From JAJVID01 sp963743425 (lineage in GTDB: Bacteria > Acidobacteriota > Blastocatellia > RBC074): a DNA stretch of 64,000 nt. Below the pieces are notes generated by a model. The model was not told the origin of the DNA. It searched no databases and saw only the letters and a list, made by a program, of their open reading frames with translations. Below are positions 37,442 to 46,737 of this stretch, piece after piece. How positions within the stretch are numbered: the first letter of the stretch is position 1; every line of letters starts with the position of its first letter. A program made the position numbers and the translations under genes. The DNA lies in assembly GCA_963743425.1 (NCBI GenBank), contig CAVUPU010000004.1, forward strand, positions 310,001 through 374,000. Reading direction: 5' to 3'.

Positions 37442-37473
37442 TCGATCACCTCCTTCTTCAGACATTGCGACGA

Positions 37474-37548
37474 CCGGTACAGTACCGCGAGCGGTAGCGA
37501 GCGGGTTATCAGTCGATCCGCTCGCTACCGCTCGCGGTACTGTACCGG
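37474..37548. repeat. GTACCGCGAGCGG palindromic element, copy 1
   Basis: Perfect 31-bp arms (37474-37504 and 37518-37548) enclose a 13-nt loop. The core GTACCGCGAGCGGTAGCGAG is identical to that of the element at 62875. Confidence 0.92.
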
Positions 37549-37574
37549 TTCGCCGAAATGACGCGGTTCAGATG

Positions 37575-38432
37575 CTAAATCCTCTTCAATGGTTCGATCA
37601 GCGTAAGTATATGCCTCTCTATCGCTTCGGCTACGCCGTCTTCCTCATTTGACGAGGTCAATTCGAACCCCATCCGCTTCAATTCGTCTTCGGCGTTCGC
37701 CATCACCACTCCGAGTCCCGCGTAGCGAAGCATCGTCAGATCGTTGTGATTGTCGCCTATGGCCATAATCTCTTCGCGCGGGACGCCGTGTTTCCGGGCG
37801 ATCGTCGCCAGGCTCGCTCCCTTCGACGCTGTGACGCTCAGCGCGTCGAGAATCGTCAGATCGGCCGAACGATAGCGCGTTTTGAAAAGCTGAATCCGTT
37901 CGCCCATCGCGGCTTTCAATCGCGCCGCGAAATCGTCCATCGGATCGCACCGGCCCGAGAACATGATCTGAATCGGCGGGTGATCGATATATTCGAGCAG
38001 GTCGGAGACGACGCTGACCGAATCGCGGTATTTGTCCAGATAACGATGCAGCGATTTGTTCTCTTCGGAGACGCCTTCAATAACCATCTTCCCAAGTCCA
38101 TCGGGATCGTCGCAGCAGATCATGTCCGCGCCGCATTCGCGTCCAAAGCCGATAATGGCGCAGGCGATTTCAATATCGAGAGGATGATAATCGAGCGTTT
38201 CCAGCGTCTCCACGTTCTTGGTCAACGCTCCGTTGTGCGAAATCAGCGGCGCGTCCATGTCGAGCCGCTGCGCCAGTTCCCTGGCGGAATTAAAACGACG
38301 CCCGGTGACGAGAACGATCTGAACGCCGAATTGGCGCGCCATGTTGATCGCCGCCGAGTTCCGAGGCGTGATTTCGCCATGAGGCGTGAGCAGCGTTCCG
38401 TCAATGTCAAGCGCAAGCAATTTGATTGGCAT
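37575..38432 (-). CDS. Cof-type HAD-superfamily phosphatase
   Basis: The 285-residue protein has HAD motif I LALDIDGTLL (residues 5-14), motif II VLVTGRRF, and motif IV GDNHNDLTML near residue 230, with the type IIB cap between them that is typical of Cof/YidA-like enzymes. These remove phosphate from sugar phosphates or cofactors such as FMN or PLP. The substrate is not predictable. The gene stands alone between a GTACCGCG palindrome and an intergenic stretch of about 300 nt (38433-38728). I see no gene in that stretch. Confidence 0.9.
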   Translation of the reverse strand: MPIKLLALDIDGTLLTPHGEITPRNSAAINMARQFGVQIVLVTGRRFNSARELAQRLDMDAPLISHNGALTKNVETLETLDYHPLDIEIACAIIGFGRECGADMICCDDPDGLGKMVIEGVSEENKSLHRYLDKYRDSVSVVSDLLEYIDHPPIQIMFSGRCDPMDDFAARLKAAMGERIQLFKTRYRSADLTILDALSVTASKGASLATIARKHGVPREEIMAIGDNHNDLTMLRYAGLGVVMANAEDELKRMGFELTSSNEEDGVAEAIERHILTLIEPLKRI

Positions 38433-38728
38433 AAAACGAATGGCAATCTAACACGCGCATTGCGCGGTTTTCAAATTTGGTAAAGTCCAGCCTGGACTGC
38501 GGGCGTAAGCTAACACGCGCGCCTTTCCGCGCGCATTTTTTTTACCGCGTTCGCGTATCCGGCGGAAAAATGGCTCGGCCTTGTGATAGTATTATTCCAA
38601 CCTCACAAGATGATCTTAAAATTACTCCCGTGCGGTCCGCCGTTTTCACGCAGGTGGAAGAAATGTCCCTCCCCGAAGACCGAAACCTCTTCCCGACACA
38701 GGTCGCAATCCAAACAGGAGAGTGAGTT

Positions 38729-39241
38729 ATGTCGCAAGACGCAGGCGCTCCTCAGTCGAAGCGCTCGCCAGGTCCGGCGTATGTCTATGGCCCGATGGTG
38801 TATCAGTTCCCGACTGACCGAGAGGGCGAGTATGAGAAAGGAAAACCCAGGAGCAATCAAGGTATCAATTTCCTGGTTCTTGTTTTGATCGTCGTGTTGG
38901 TGGTGGGAGGAGTGATCCTCTATCTGAAGGAGAGTGGAGTAGACATCAAACAGTTGAGTTTTAGACGCCCCATTATTGAAGAGCAGATTTTCAATCGCGC
39001 AAACGAAGACCAGCGGCAATCGCCGGTCATAACTCAGGCCAGGATCGCCGCTGATAGTCTCTATCTGAGAGAAGGGCCTGGAGTAGAGTACGTGGCCACT
39101 TATCTGCTGCCTGAAAATTGGGATGTCTCGCTTGTAGGCGATTACCAGACGGATAATGATGGCGAGGTTTGGGCGAGGGTTCTCGTGGCTACCGACGAAG
39201 GCCTGCAGGAGGGCTGGGTGAGCCGAAGGTTCCTGGAATGA
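38729..39241 (+). CDS. Membrane-anchored bacterial SH3 domain protein
   Basis: After an N-terminal cytoplasmic tail of about 45 residues comes one membrane span (FLVLVLIVVLVVGGVILYL). A C-terminal SH3b domain follows (ARIAADSLYLREGPGVEYVA, VWARVLVATDEGLQEGWVSR). SH3b domains bind cell-wall peptides or other ligands, so the domain should be in the periplasm. GGAG lies 8 nt before the ATG. No partner gene is evident. Confidence 0.8.
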   Translation: MSQDAGAPQSKRSPGPAYVYGPMVYQFPTDREGEYEKGKPRSNQGINFLVLVLIVVLVVGGVILYLKESGVDIKQLSFRRPIIEEQIFNRANEDQRQSPVITQARIAADSLYLREGPGVEYVATYLLPENWDVSLVGDYQTDNDGEVWARVLVATDEGLQEGWVSRRFLE

Positions 39242-39300
39242 AAGCAAGCATGGAGTTCAAGCTTTAGCCCAAATCCACAGGTAAGAAGGCGCCGCGGGTC

Positions 39301-39346
39301 ATATGCCATATGCCATATTTCATATGAAATATGGCATATGGCATAT
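39301..39346. repeat. Heptad palindrome, unit CATATGC, perfect and without loop
   Basis: A perfect 46-bp palindrome (39301-39323 and 39324-39346) built of CATATGC units lies between the converging ends of the SH3 gene and sua5. Confidence 0.93.
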
Positions 39347-39375
39347 AGCCTGACACCTACTTGAACTCTATGCCT

Positions 39376-40350
39376 TTAACTGTAAGTGGCTCGTCTGAGG
39401 CGGTCCATCAAAGCCAAACCCAAACCCTCTGCAGCGACGGTTTGACAGAAGATGATTTCGACCCCTCGCTCATCGCATTCGCGGAAAAAATTGAATAATT
39501 CGCGCGCGTATTCCTCGACGCCTTTGCAAATAAGGACTCGCTCGAAGGCGGTAGCGTTAGGCGGCGCTTTGAGCCCGATGTAGGCTGACGAGTTTGTAGG
39601 AACGGTGTACTGAGGAAATGGAGCAAGGACGACTTTCGCTTTTGGGGCGTAATGGCGGTGCTTCATCCCCGGGCTTTTCGGAACGGCGAGGTCGGCCTCG
39701 CTCGATAGTTTGGTCTGCGGGATCACCTCCGACAACTCTTCGAGCGTGACGGCGCCGGCGCGCAAAATTACGGGCGTCTCTCCGGCGCAATCGACCACGG
39801 TCGATTCCAAACCGATCTTCGTCTGATCGCCTTTGAGGATGCAACTGATGCGGCCATTCAGGTCAGCCCTGGCCGCCTGCCACGTCGTGGGGCTTGGCCG
39901 GCCCGAGAGATTCGCCGAAGGGGCGACTATGGGCGCGCCACAGGCGCGCAGAAATTGCCGCGCGACCGGGTCTTTCGGCATACGAACGCCGATGGTCTTC
40001 AGCCCCGCCGTCGCAATAGGCGGAACCTTTTCATTCTTAGGCAGGATCAGTGTCAGCGGTCCGGGGAAAAAAGCCTCGATCAGTTTCGCGGCGATCTCCG
40101 GAATTCCGCTCGTGATCTGTTCGAGTTGAGAGAGATCGAAGATGTGCGCGATCAACGGGTTGTCGGCGGGCCGTTCTTTCGCGATGAATATTTTCTTGAC
40201 GGCTTCTTCGTTAAAGATGTTCGCGCCCAAACCGTAAACGGTCTCGGTCGGGAACGCGACCACTTCGCCGCGCTGAATGAATCGCGCAGCGATTGAGGGA
40301 GACTGCGTGATTTTAGTTTTCACAGTGGCAATCGCTGAAGGAATTTCCAT
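39376..40350 (-). CDS. L-threonylcarbamoyladenylate synthase (Sua5/TsaC2)
   Basis: The 324-residue protein has an N-terminal YrdC domain (FPTETVYGLGANIF, IFIAKERPADNPL, FFPGPLTLIL, APSANLSGRPSPTTW) followed by a C-terminal Sua5 domain, joined by the linker SPGMKHRHYAPKAKV. It makes the threonylcarbamoyl-AMP used for t6A at tRNA position 37. The two-domain length is that of Sua5 rather than the short TsaC. The assigned ATG (40350) lies inside the arm of a heptad hairpin, so the first few residues may derive from the repeat. Confidence 0.94.
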   Translation of the reverse strand: MEIPSAIATVKTKITQSPSIAARFIQRGEVVAFPTETVYGLGANIFNEEAVKKIFIAKERPADNPLIAHIFDLSQLEQITSGIPEIAAKLIEAFFPGPLTLILPKNEKVPPIATAGLKTIGVRMPKDPVARQFLRACGAPIVAPSANLSGRPSPTTWQAARADLNGRISCILKGDQTKIGLESTVVDCAGETPVILRAGAVTLEELSEVIPQTKLSSEADLAVPKSPGMKHRHYAPKAKVVLAPFPQYTVPTNSSAYIGLKAPPNATAFERVLICKGVEEYARELFNFFRECDERGVEIIFCQTVAAEGLGLALMDRLRRATYS

Positions 40351-40447
40351 TTTCCATTTTCCATTTTACGTTTGCCATTTACCATTGCGCGCCCCGTCCG
40401 GTTCCAGCAATGACAAATGACAAATGTAATATGGAAAATGGAAAATG
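40348..40447. repeat. Heptad hairpin, units TTTTCCA and TTTGCCA
   Basis: Inverted arms at about 40348-40387 and 40408-40447 with a few mismatches enclose a 20-nt loop. The element occupies the whole gap between sua5 and the MFS fusion gene and overlaps the sua5 start codon. Confidence 0.88.
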
Positions 40448-40449
40448 AG

Positions 40450-42024
40450 TCAGTAACGCATAGCCTCCACTGCGGCGTCAGACCAGGCTTCGAGTGGGGC
40501 GTAATCGTCAGTCAAAATCACGGCCCGGTTGCGCGGCAATTCGAGCCGCGACGCGAAGACGGCTTCGATGTAGCCGGTTCGCTTGATCTCCTCGGATGTC
40601 TTCATCGTGAACGGCGCGGCGTTCTCCGCCAGGTTGTCGGGAATATCGCCGCTGACCAGGAACATGGTCGACACGAAATTCCGCTTCTTGCCAATGAGCA
40701 GCCAGTTCGGCGAGAAGACTTGCGTCTTTCCGAATACGCTCTCCATCGTCGCCACAATCGATGATGCGACGCGGGAGGCTTCGCCGGAGACTCCTCCGAC
40801 GATGTTGGCCACCACCAATCCATCGGCCGCCAGCCGCTTTTTCAAATCGGTGAATGCTTCGCGTGTGAGCAGATGGAAAGGCGGCGAATCGCCGCTGAAG
40901 GCGTCGAGCACGATCACATCGTATTTTTCGGTCAGCCGCGATGTCTCGGTGCGCGCGTCTCCGATTATCACTTTGACCGAAGCGGGCAACCCGAAATATT
41001 CGCGCGCCACTTTTTCCGACATCGGATCTATCTCGATGACCGTCACCTCCGACCCGGCTTCGGCCATCGCGCGCGCGCAAACTCCTGCGCCGAGGCCCCA
41101 GAACAGAACCGTTTTCGGAATGCCTTTGATGGTCGCCAACCGCTCCAGACCGTAGGCGTATTTGGCGTAAGAGACATCGCCGATCATCGAACCCTGCTGC
41201 ACGCCGTTCAGGAACAGGTAACGCACGCCGCCGCGATCGCTCACGACCAGATCTCCATAGGCCGACGGGACGCGCGCGGTCACCGGATAGAATTCGTTCT
41301 TATACAGCACTTCGCGGTCGGCTTTGTCGCCAGCCCATTTTGCGCCGGCGCCGCTGAGGGCCAGGCCCATAAAGAGCCACAGGGCCGCCTGTTTCCTGGC
41401 CGCGAAGAGAAGATAGAAGACGGGCACGATCGCCAGAGCGACGGCGGTCGAAATGATGGCGGCGTGAACCGTCATATTCGGAATCAGCAGGAGTGAAACC
41501 AGAAGACTGCCCGCGACCGAGCCTATGGTCGAAAGGGCGTAAAGATTGCCGACGCTGGCGCCCAGGCGTTGATGGTTAGCCGCCACGCGCACAGCCATCG
41601 GAGAGAGCATTCCGAGCAGGAACAGCGTGGGGAGAAAAAGCAGAGTCGCCGCCATAAATGTCCCGCTGACCATCCCCGCGTCGTAAGCCACGCTCAGCAC
41701 CGGCCGCGCGCTCAGATCGGAAAGCAACAGCGTCCCTCCGGCGCATGCCATGACGGTCATCAACGCCCCCAGGCCGGGGCGGCGATCAGCCACCCGCCCC
41801 CCGACCGCATAACCGACCGCCAACGCGGCCAGCGTCACTGTGATCAGCGCGCTCCAGACGTGAAGCGTGGTCCCGAAGCTCGGCGCCAGAACGCGCGAGC
41901 CTAAAATTTCAACCACCATCACCGCCGCGCCGCCGATCATTACCGCCGCGCGCAACAACCACGCGCGCGCGCCTGTCAGCTCCAGATCCTCCGCAGGATC
42001 TGGAGCTTCATCGCGCGATTTCAT
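40450..42024 (-). CDS. Fused MFS/spermidine synthase-like membrane protein
   Basis: The N-terminal half has about seven or eight membrane spans (AAVMIGGAAVMVVEILGSRV, TLAALAVGYAVGGRVAD, LFLLGMLSPMAV). The C-terminal half is a Rossmann methyltransferase-like spermidine synthase domain (VLFWGLGAGVCARAM, VTVIEIDPMSE, VIVLDAFSGDSPPFHLLT). Fusions of this kind are widespread in Acidobacteria and Proteobacteria; whether they make polyamines is not known. ATG 42024 (MKSRDEAPD) is preferred; the frame is open to a TTG at 42141, and that stretch looks unstructured. Confidence 0.85.
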   Translation of the reverse strand: MKSRDEAPDPAEDLELTGARAWLLRAAVMIGGAAVMVVEILGSRVLAPSFGTTLHVWSALITVTLAALAVGYAVGGRVADRRPGLGALMTVMACAGGTLLLSDLSARPVLSVAYDAGMVSGTFMAATLLFLPTLFLLGMLSPMAVRVAANHQRLGASVGNLYALSTIGSVAGSLLVSLLLIPNMTVHAAIISTAVALAIVPVFYLLFAARKQAALWLFMGLALSGAGAKWAGDKADREVLYKNEFYPVTARVPSAYGDLVVSDRGGVRYLFLNGVQQGSMIGDVSYAKYAYGLERLATIKGIPKTVLFWGLGAGVCARAMAEAGSEVTVIEIDPMSEKVAREYFGLPASVKVIIGDARTETSRLTEKYDVIVLDAFSGDSPPFHLLTREAFTDLKKRLAADGLVVANIVGGVSGEASRVASSIVATMESVFGKTQVFSPNWLLIGKKRNFVSTMFLVSGDIPDNLAENAAPFTMKTSEEIKRTGYIEAVFASRLELPRNRAVILTDDYAPLEAWSDAAVEAMRY

Positions 42025-42261
42025 CGGCGCAAACCCCACCTGCCCCTGCCCGGATTGCTCGGATTGCCCGGCAGGTTTGGCATTCACAATTGATTGCACG
42101 GCAAGACTTCCTCCAAAAGATTTCCGCTTTTCTCCCCACAAAGATTGCGGAGAGTTTCAAGGCATCGAAGCTGCGTCGCGGGTGATTAGGGAAGAAGTTA
42201 ATGGGACCAGCCTCAAACGCGTAGTTAGAATAAGTCAAAACGCGGCGACTTTCCACCCATA

Positions 42262-42355
42262 GGAATGGGGAGTGGGGAATGGGGAGTGGGGAGTGGGGAA
42301 AGCGATCTGTAGCATCTCATCCTCCCATTCCCCATTCCCCACTCCCCATTCCCCA
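42262..42355. repeat. Heptad hairpin, unit GGGGAGT, second locus
   Basis: Five GGGGAGT/GGGGAAT units at 42262-42299 face four or five inverted units at 42323-42355. The same unit sequence is used at 27986-28071. It lies upstream of the MFS fusion gene. Confidence 0.9.
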
Positions 42356-42424
42356 AGCGTGCCCGCTTTACTGCCCCTTCGACGCAAACTATAATCTCGC
42401 AAAACCGGATTCATTTACCGTTCT

Positions 42425-42640
42425 ATACAGAACAGAAGAGCCAAAGAAAGTCCCTTGCCTGTGAGCGAGGGATGGATTTGGCACGGCGCTTCTCTCAAGG
42501 AACAAGAGATTAACTGGAATCCTCCTCGCGGTAGGGCATACCGAGAGGCTAAACGCTTGTGGAGCGAGTGTAAGACCTGCCACGGTAGGCTGTTCGTGAT
42601 GAAGCAGGCATCTTGCCGCTTCCGGCGGTGAGAGTGTCAA
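42425..42640 (+). mobile_element. IS200/IS605-like right end with possible omega-RNA remnant
   Basis: The segment ends with GATGAAGCAGGCATC, a 9-bp hairpin (42611-42619 with 42625-42633, loop TTCCG) and then GTGTCAA (42634-42640). In IS200/IS605 elements a subterminal hairpin followed by TCAA marks the right end, and AAGCAGG is the usual end of tnpB. Upstream an open frame of about 65 codons without a start (ECKTCHGRLFVMKQASCRFR) ends at the hairpin. No tnpA or tnpB gene remains. In TnpB systems this region encodes the omega guide RNA, so a stand-alone guide-like RNA is possible. This is by resemblance to known ends, not by a search. Confidence 0.55.
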
Positions 42641-42700
42641 CGTTCTTTACTGTACGCTGCGCTGAAAATCAAAGTCGCTTATCGGAGGAAGTTACTAATT

Positions 42701-43723
42701 ATGAAAAAGCGTCGTTGGCTCAACGGATGCCCGCTCATCGTCTTTGCGCTGCTCTTCGGCCTTGTGGCCGTGGACGCTCAACAACCCAAGCCCCAACCGA
42801 AGCAGGGCGACAAGAACAAATCTGCAGATGACAAGCAGGACCCACTCAATCCAGGGCAGATCACAACTATCAACGTGAGGCTGCCGGTTACGGTCACGGA
42901 CAAGAACGGACGTTTCATCGTCAACCTGAAGGAGACCGACTTCCAACTTATTGAAGATAAAGTTCCGCAGGCTATCATTTCGTTTCAACCTCAAAGCAAC
43001 CTGCCGCTGGACGTCGCGATGCTGATGGATACCTCGAACAGCGTCAAACCGAAACTGAAGTTCGAAAAGGACGCGGCCTATTCATTCCTCGAAACGGTGC
43101 TCAAATATCGCCAGGATCGCGCGCTGTTCGCCACCTTCGATTCGCAGGTCGAGCTTCATCAGGATTTGACCAACCGCCTGGACTTGCTGACCAAGTCGAT
43201 CGACAAGGTCAAGGCGCAGGGCGGGACCAGGATGTATGACGCGATCTACAGCGTCTGCGAAGAGAAGATGATGTCGCCCGCCTCGCTCGGCCGCCGCCGC
43301 GCGATGGTCGTCATCACCGACGGCGAGGACACCGAAAGCGACCACACACTGCAAGACGCGATTGAAATCGCGCAACGCTCCGAAACCACTATCTTCGCGA
43401 TCAGCACGAAAGCCGGCGGATTTTTCGGCGTGCAGGCGGGAATGGTTGATCGCAGGGAAGACAAGGAACTTAAGCGGCTGGCCGAAGAGACCGGCGGGCG
43501 CGCTTTCTTCACCGCCGAAGTGATCGAGCTGGAAAAAAGCCTCACAACGATTGCGCGAGAATTGCGCAGCCAATACCAGATCGCTTACGAACCGGCCAAT
43601 AATAAATACGACGGCAAAGAACGCCAGATTGAAGTGAAACTTCCGAACCACAAAGGACTGAAGGTCAGAACCAAATCCGGCTACAAGCCGATTCCGCCCC
43701 GTGCGACGACCGCGAGCCAGTAG
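42701..43723 (+). CDS. Secreted VWFA-related protein, acidobacterial type
   Basis: A signal peptide (LIVFALLFGLVAVDAQ) precedes a charged linker. An Ig-like strand region typical of the acidobacterial VWFA-related family follows (VRLPVTVTDKNGRFIVNLKE, DFQLIEDKVPQAI). The VWA domain has a MIDAS-like MLMDTSNSV (DTSNS) and VVITDGEDTESDHT. The C-terminal part ends in LRSQYQIAYEPANN and a short beta segment. The 340-residue length is usual. It is followed 115 nt later by a paralogue. Function of the family is unknown; binding to surface or extracellular partners is likely. Confidence 0.88.
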   Translation: MKKRRWLNGCPLIVFALLFGLVAVDAQQPKPQPKQGDKNKSADDKQDPLNPGQITTINVRLPVTVTDKNGRFIVNLKETDFQLIEDKVPQAIISFQPQSNLPLDVAMLMDTSNSVKPKLKFEKDAAYSFLETVLKYRQDRALFATFDSQVELHQDLTNRLDLLTKSIDKVKAQGGTRMYDAIYSVCEEKMMSPASLGRRRAMVVITDGEDTESDHTLQDAIEIAQRSETTIFAISTKAGGFFGVQAGMVDRREDKELKRLAEETGGRAFFTAEVIELEKSLTTIARELRSQYQIAYEPANNKYDGKERQIEVKLPNHKGLKVRTKSGYKPIPPRATTASQ

Positions 43724-43838
43724 CCGAGATCGTGAACGACGACGGCCGCGAGCTTCCCCTTCTCTCGGCGGCGAAAAGAAAAAAATCCGAAGACCGCGAC
43801 TGCGGAACCTCACGGCGCCTCGCGGAAGGAGAAGAGAG

Positions 43839-44921
43839 ATGAAGATTACAACTCGCGCTGGGGGCCTCGCAATCGCCGCGACGATGGCGGCGGCGCTCTC
43901 ATACGCGTTTGCGCCTCAACCGCGCGCCAACGCCCGACAAGACATCAAGCAAGACAAGGGGCAGGATCAGAAAAAATCCCAGCAGCAGAAACAACAGCCG
44001 CCGCAACAGCCACAGAAGAAAGAAGACGAACTTACGCTCAAGTTCGGCGCCAAGCTCGTCAACGTGCTCTTCAGCGTTCAGGACAAACAGAACCGCTACC
44101 TCAACGATCTGAAACAGGAGGATGTTCAAATCCTCGAAAATGGCCAGCCTCAGGACATCTTCACTTTCAAGCGCGAACTCGATCTGCCGTTGACGATGGC
44201 AATCCTGGTCGATGTCAGTGGCAGCGAGCGGTTCACATTGCCGTATTTGAAGGAGGCCGGCGGGCGTTTCGTCGATTCGGTAGTCCGCTCCAGCAAAGAC
44301 ACCGTCGCCGTGCTAAAATTCGAGGGCGAAGCGACCGTCATGCAGGAGCTGACCTCGAATCCAAAGCGCGTCCGCAAAGCGCTCGAGGAGATCGCATTCA
44401 TTGCGCCGCCTCCGGTCAGCATATACGGCGGCTCGACTCCGCCGATCAACGGCGGATCGCGGCAGGGCGGGACTTCGCTTTACGATGCGATCATCGCCAC
44501 CTCCGCCGACATGCTGGCCAGAGAGCCGGGCCGCAAGACGATCATTGTTTTCACCGACGGTGTTGACACCACCAGTCGTATGAAGCTGGACGAGGCGATC
44601 AACGAAGCGCTGCGCGCCGAGGTCGTGATCTATTCGATCGGCATCGGCGATCCGGGCTTTGGCGGCGTCAATGAAGGCGTGCTCAAAAAGCTCTCTGAAT
44701 CGACCGGCGGGCGCGCCGTCTTCCCGGATGGCGTCCGCGACCTGGACAAGGCGTTCGCGCAATTGGAGCAGGACCTGCGCCAGCAATACCTGCTCGCCTA
44801 TGAACCGAAAAACGAAGCCCCCGACGGAGGCTTCCGCAAGCTGGAAATTCGGTTGGTAAATCAAAACGCCAAGAATTTGAAGATTCGACATCGCAAAGGT
44901 TATTACGCGCCTCAAGGATAA
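43839..44921 (+). CDS. Second secreted VWFA-related protein (paralogue)
   Basis: The layout is the same as the preceding gene: signal peptide (LAIAATMAAALSYAFAPQPR) and a Gln/Lys-rich linker with a QQKQQPPQQPQKK stretch. Then comes VLFSVQDKQNRYLNDLKQED, a VWA domain with MIDAS DVSGS (AILVDVSGSERF), IVFTDGVDTTSRMK, and the end LRQQYLLAYEPKNEAPDGG. ATG 43839 has GGAG 10-13 nt upstream. Tandem copies point to a recent or functional duplication, and both may form one operon with the membrane protein that follows. Confidence 0.88.
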   Translation: MKITTRAGGLAIAATMAAALSYAFAPQPRANARQDIKQDKGQDQKKSQQQKQQPPQQPQKKEDELTLKFGAKLVNVLFSVQDKQNRYLNDLKQEDVQILENGQPQDIFTFKRELDLPLTMAILVDVSGSERFTLPYLKEAGGRFVDSVVRSSKDTVAVLKFEGEATVMQELTSNPKRVRKALEEIAFIAPPPVSIYGGSTPPINGGSRQGGTSLYDAIIATSADMLAREPGRKTIIVFTDGVDTTSRMKLDEAINEALRAEVVIYSIGIGDPGFGGVNEGVLKKLSESTGGRAVFPDGVRDLDKAFAQLEQDLRQQYLLAYEPKNEAPDGGFRKLEIRLVNQNAKNLKIRHRKGYYAPQG

Positions 44922-44994
44922 TTCACACGACTGGAAACGGGACTTTTATATTTGGCTGCCGCTGGCTTGCCTCTCGTGGGCGTTCGCCTGGCGC

Positions 44995-46413
44995 TTGCAG
45001 GATCCGTTCATCTCCGATTGGGATGGATTCGACTACGCGGTCCACGTCGTGCAGCATGAGCCATCGACTCTGGGGCTGGGCCGCGCGCTCTTCCTCGCCT
45101 ACAACTCGGTTTTGTGGGAGGTGGCTCATCATTGGTTCGGTCTGGCGCCCGAAAAGGCGTATCTGGCGCTCCGCTACGGCGTGATCGCGCAAGCCGGCCT
45201 GTGCGTAATCGGCGTGTACGCGTTGTGCAAGGAGTTGACGGCGAGCAGGCTTGCGGCGTTCTTCGGCGCGCTGATCGTGTCGTTGTCGCCTTATTACATC
45301 ATCTACAGCGGCCGCGGGATGAGCGAGATTCCGGGCTTGCTGGCGCTCAGCTGGTCGCTGTGGTGGATGGCGCGAAGTTTGCGAACCGGCAAGACCGGGC
45401 AATTTCTGATGGCTGCCGCTCTGGTGGGGTTGAGCGCGAACATTCGTGAGTTCGCGGTCTTCTATCTTCCGTTCATCCCGATCGCGGCGCGAATCTACAG
45501 AGGGCGTTGGAGGGCCGGATGCGTCGCTTTCATCCTCGCCGGCGCCTGCGCGTTCGCAGGGATGATCTTCTGGAAGCATTACGACGACATTTATTGGACC
45601 GAGGTCGTCAAATGGTATCGGCTGAGCGCAGCCGAGCGGAGAATCCATCCTGTAACGAGCGCCAATCTGCAGTTCCTCGCCGGCTACGCATTCAATTGCT
45701 CGGTCATTATCACGACACTCACGCCGCTCGCCCTCGTCTGGTTGTGGTCGAAGCCGCGTCTGCGCGCGTTGCTGGCGCTCGGCCTCGTCGGACTCGCCGC
45801 AAACCTGGCGCTCCTGGCCAATCATGATCTGGCGGTCAATCCGCGATACCTCCTGACCGGCTTGATCGGACTCGCCGCCGCCTGCGGATGGTGTCTGGCC
45901 GAGTTGATCAGACGATACCGCGTGCGGGCGGCGCCTCTGCTGCTGGGCATGATTCTTTTGACCAAAGGCTCATACAATCACATGGCCAAAGAGCTTTACG
46001 ACCAGCAGTGGGCGGCGAGGGCCGCGCGCGAGTACGTCGCAAAGATCGCGGACCTCCCCTGGAATTCCGCGTTCATCGTCGGCTCGCGCACGCCGTTGAT
46101 CGGTTTTCTGTCGGGCGTCGAGGCGCGGCCTTTTTGGCTGACGATTATTCCCGGAGCGCCCTGGCCCGACGACAGGCTCGACGAGGCGATACAGGATTTC
46201 TTCTACGCGGGCCGCAAAGTTTACGTGGACTTCAATCCGGAGCTTTGGCAAAGTGGCGCTCGCGAAAAAAGCCGCGAATCCGCAGGACTGGAGATGATCA
46301 GACGCGAATACAGGCTCGAACACATTCGCGATTCCTTTTACAGAATTCTGGGACGCAATGCGGAGGCGCCGCAAGAGCCGAAAACGGAGAAACCCGGATT
46401 GCCTCGTAAGTGA
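44995..46413 (+). CDS. Polytopic membrane glycosyltransferase-like protein (GT-C/ArnT-like)
   Basis: About ten hydrophobic segments and the early acidic loop ISDWDGFDYAVHVV fit GT-C enzymes that transfer sugars from lipid-linked donors in the periplasm, with Asp as likely catalytic residue. The frame shows hydrophobic, protein-like sequence upstream of TTG 44995 (DFYIWLPLACLSWAFAWRL) back to a stop at 44880, overlapping the VWFA gene. There is no ATG, GTG or TTG there, so the real start may be an ATT/ATC codon near 44890-44902, or a base is wrong. It ends in a Pro/Lys-rich tail. Confidence 0.72.
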   Translation: MQDPFISDWDGFDYAVHVVQHEPSTLGLGRALFLAYNSVLWEVAHHWFGLAPEKAYLALRYGVIAQAGLCVIGVYALCKELTASRLAAFFGALIVSLSPYYIIYSGRGMSEIPGLLALSWSLWWMARSLRTGKTGQFLMAAALVGLSANIREFAVFYLPFIPIAARIYRGRWRAGCVAFILAGACAFAGMIFWKHYDDIYWTEVVKWYRLSAAERRIHPVTSANLQFLAGYAFNCSVIITTLTPLALVWLWSKPRLRALLALGLVGLAANLALLANHDLAVNPRYLLTGLIGLAAACGWCLAELIRRYRVRAAPLLLGMILLTKGSYNHMAKELYDQQWAARAAREYVAKIADLPWNSAFIVGSRTPLIGFLSGVEARPFWLTIIPGAPWPDDRLDEAIQDFFYAGRKVYVDFNPELWQSGAREKSRESAGLEMIRREYRLEHIRDSFYRILGRNAEAPQEPKTEKPGLPRK

Positions 46414-46475
46414 AGAAGCCGAAAGAGAGAAAAGCGCCGTTCACCGTCTCAGCCTTCTGTTTTATACTTCGGTTT

Positions 46476-46736
46476 ATGAAGACGCTGTCGCCGGATACAT
46501 CGCCAGAAGTCGAACGGATCCTGATCGAGGGCTATCGCAAGATGCCTGCATGGAGAAAACTACAGCAGGTGGGAGAATTGACTCAGCTTGTTTGTCAATT
46601 AGCCATAAACGACATTCGCCGGCGTTATCCTAGGGCGAATGAACGTGAGGTGAAATTACGCTTGGCTTCACGATGGCTCGAACCTGAGTTGATGCGCAAG
46701 GCTTTTAGCTGGGATCCGGAGAAGGAGGGCTATTGA
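46476..46736 (+). CDS. Rv0078B/MenA-like antitoxin
   Basis: The 86-residue protein (EVERILIEGYRKMPAWRKLQ, QVGELTQLVCQLAINDIRRR) resembles the small helical antitoxins of the Rv0078B type, which precede nucleotidyltransferase toxins. The next gene, 1 nt downstream, is such a nucleotidyltransferase, which supports a MenAT-like pair. In Mycobacterium the antitoxin blocks the toxin that modifies tRNA 3' ends. Identification is by pattern and neighbourhood. Confidence 0.68.
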   Translation: MKTLSPDTSPEVERILIEGYRKMPAWRKLQQVGELTQLVCQLAINDIRRRYPRANEREVKLRLASRWLEPELMRKAFSWDPEKEGY

Positions 46737-46737
46737 A

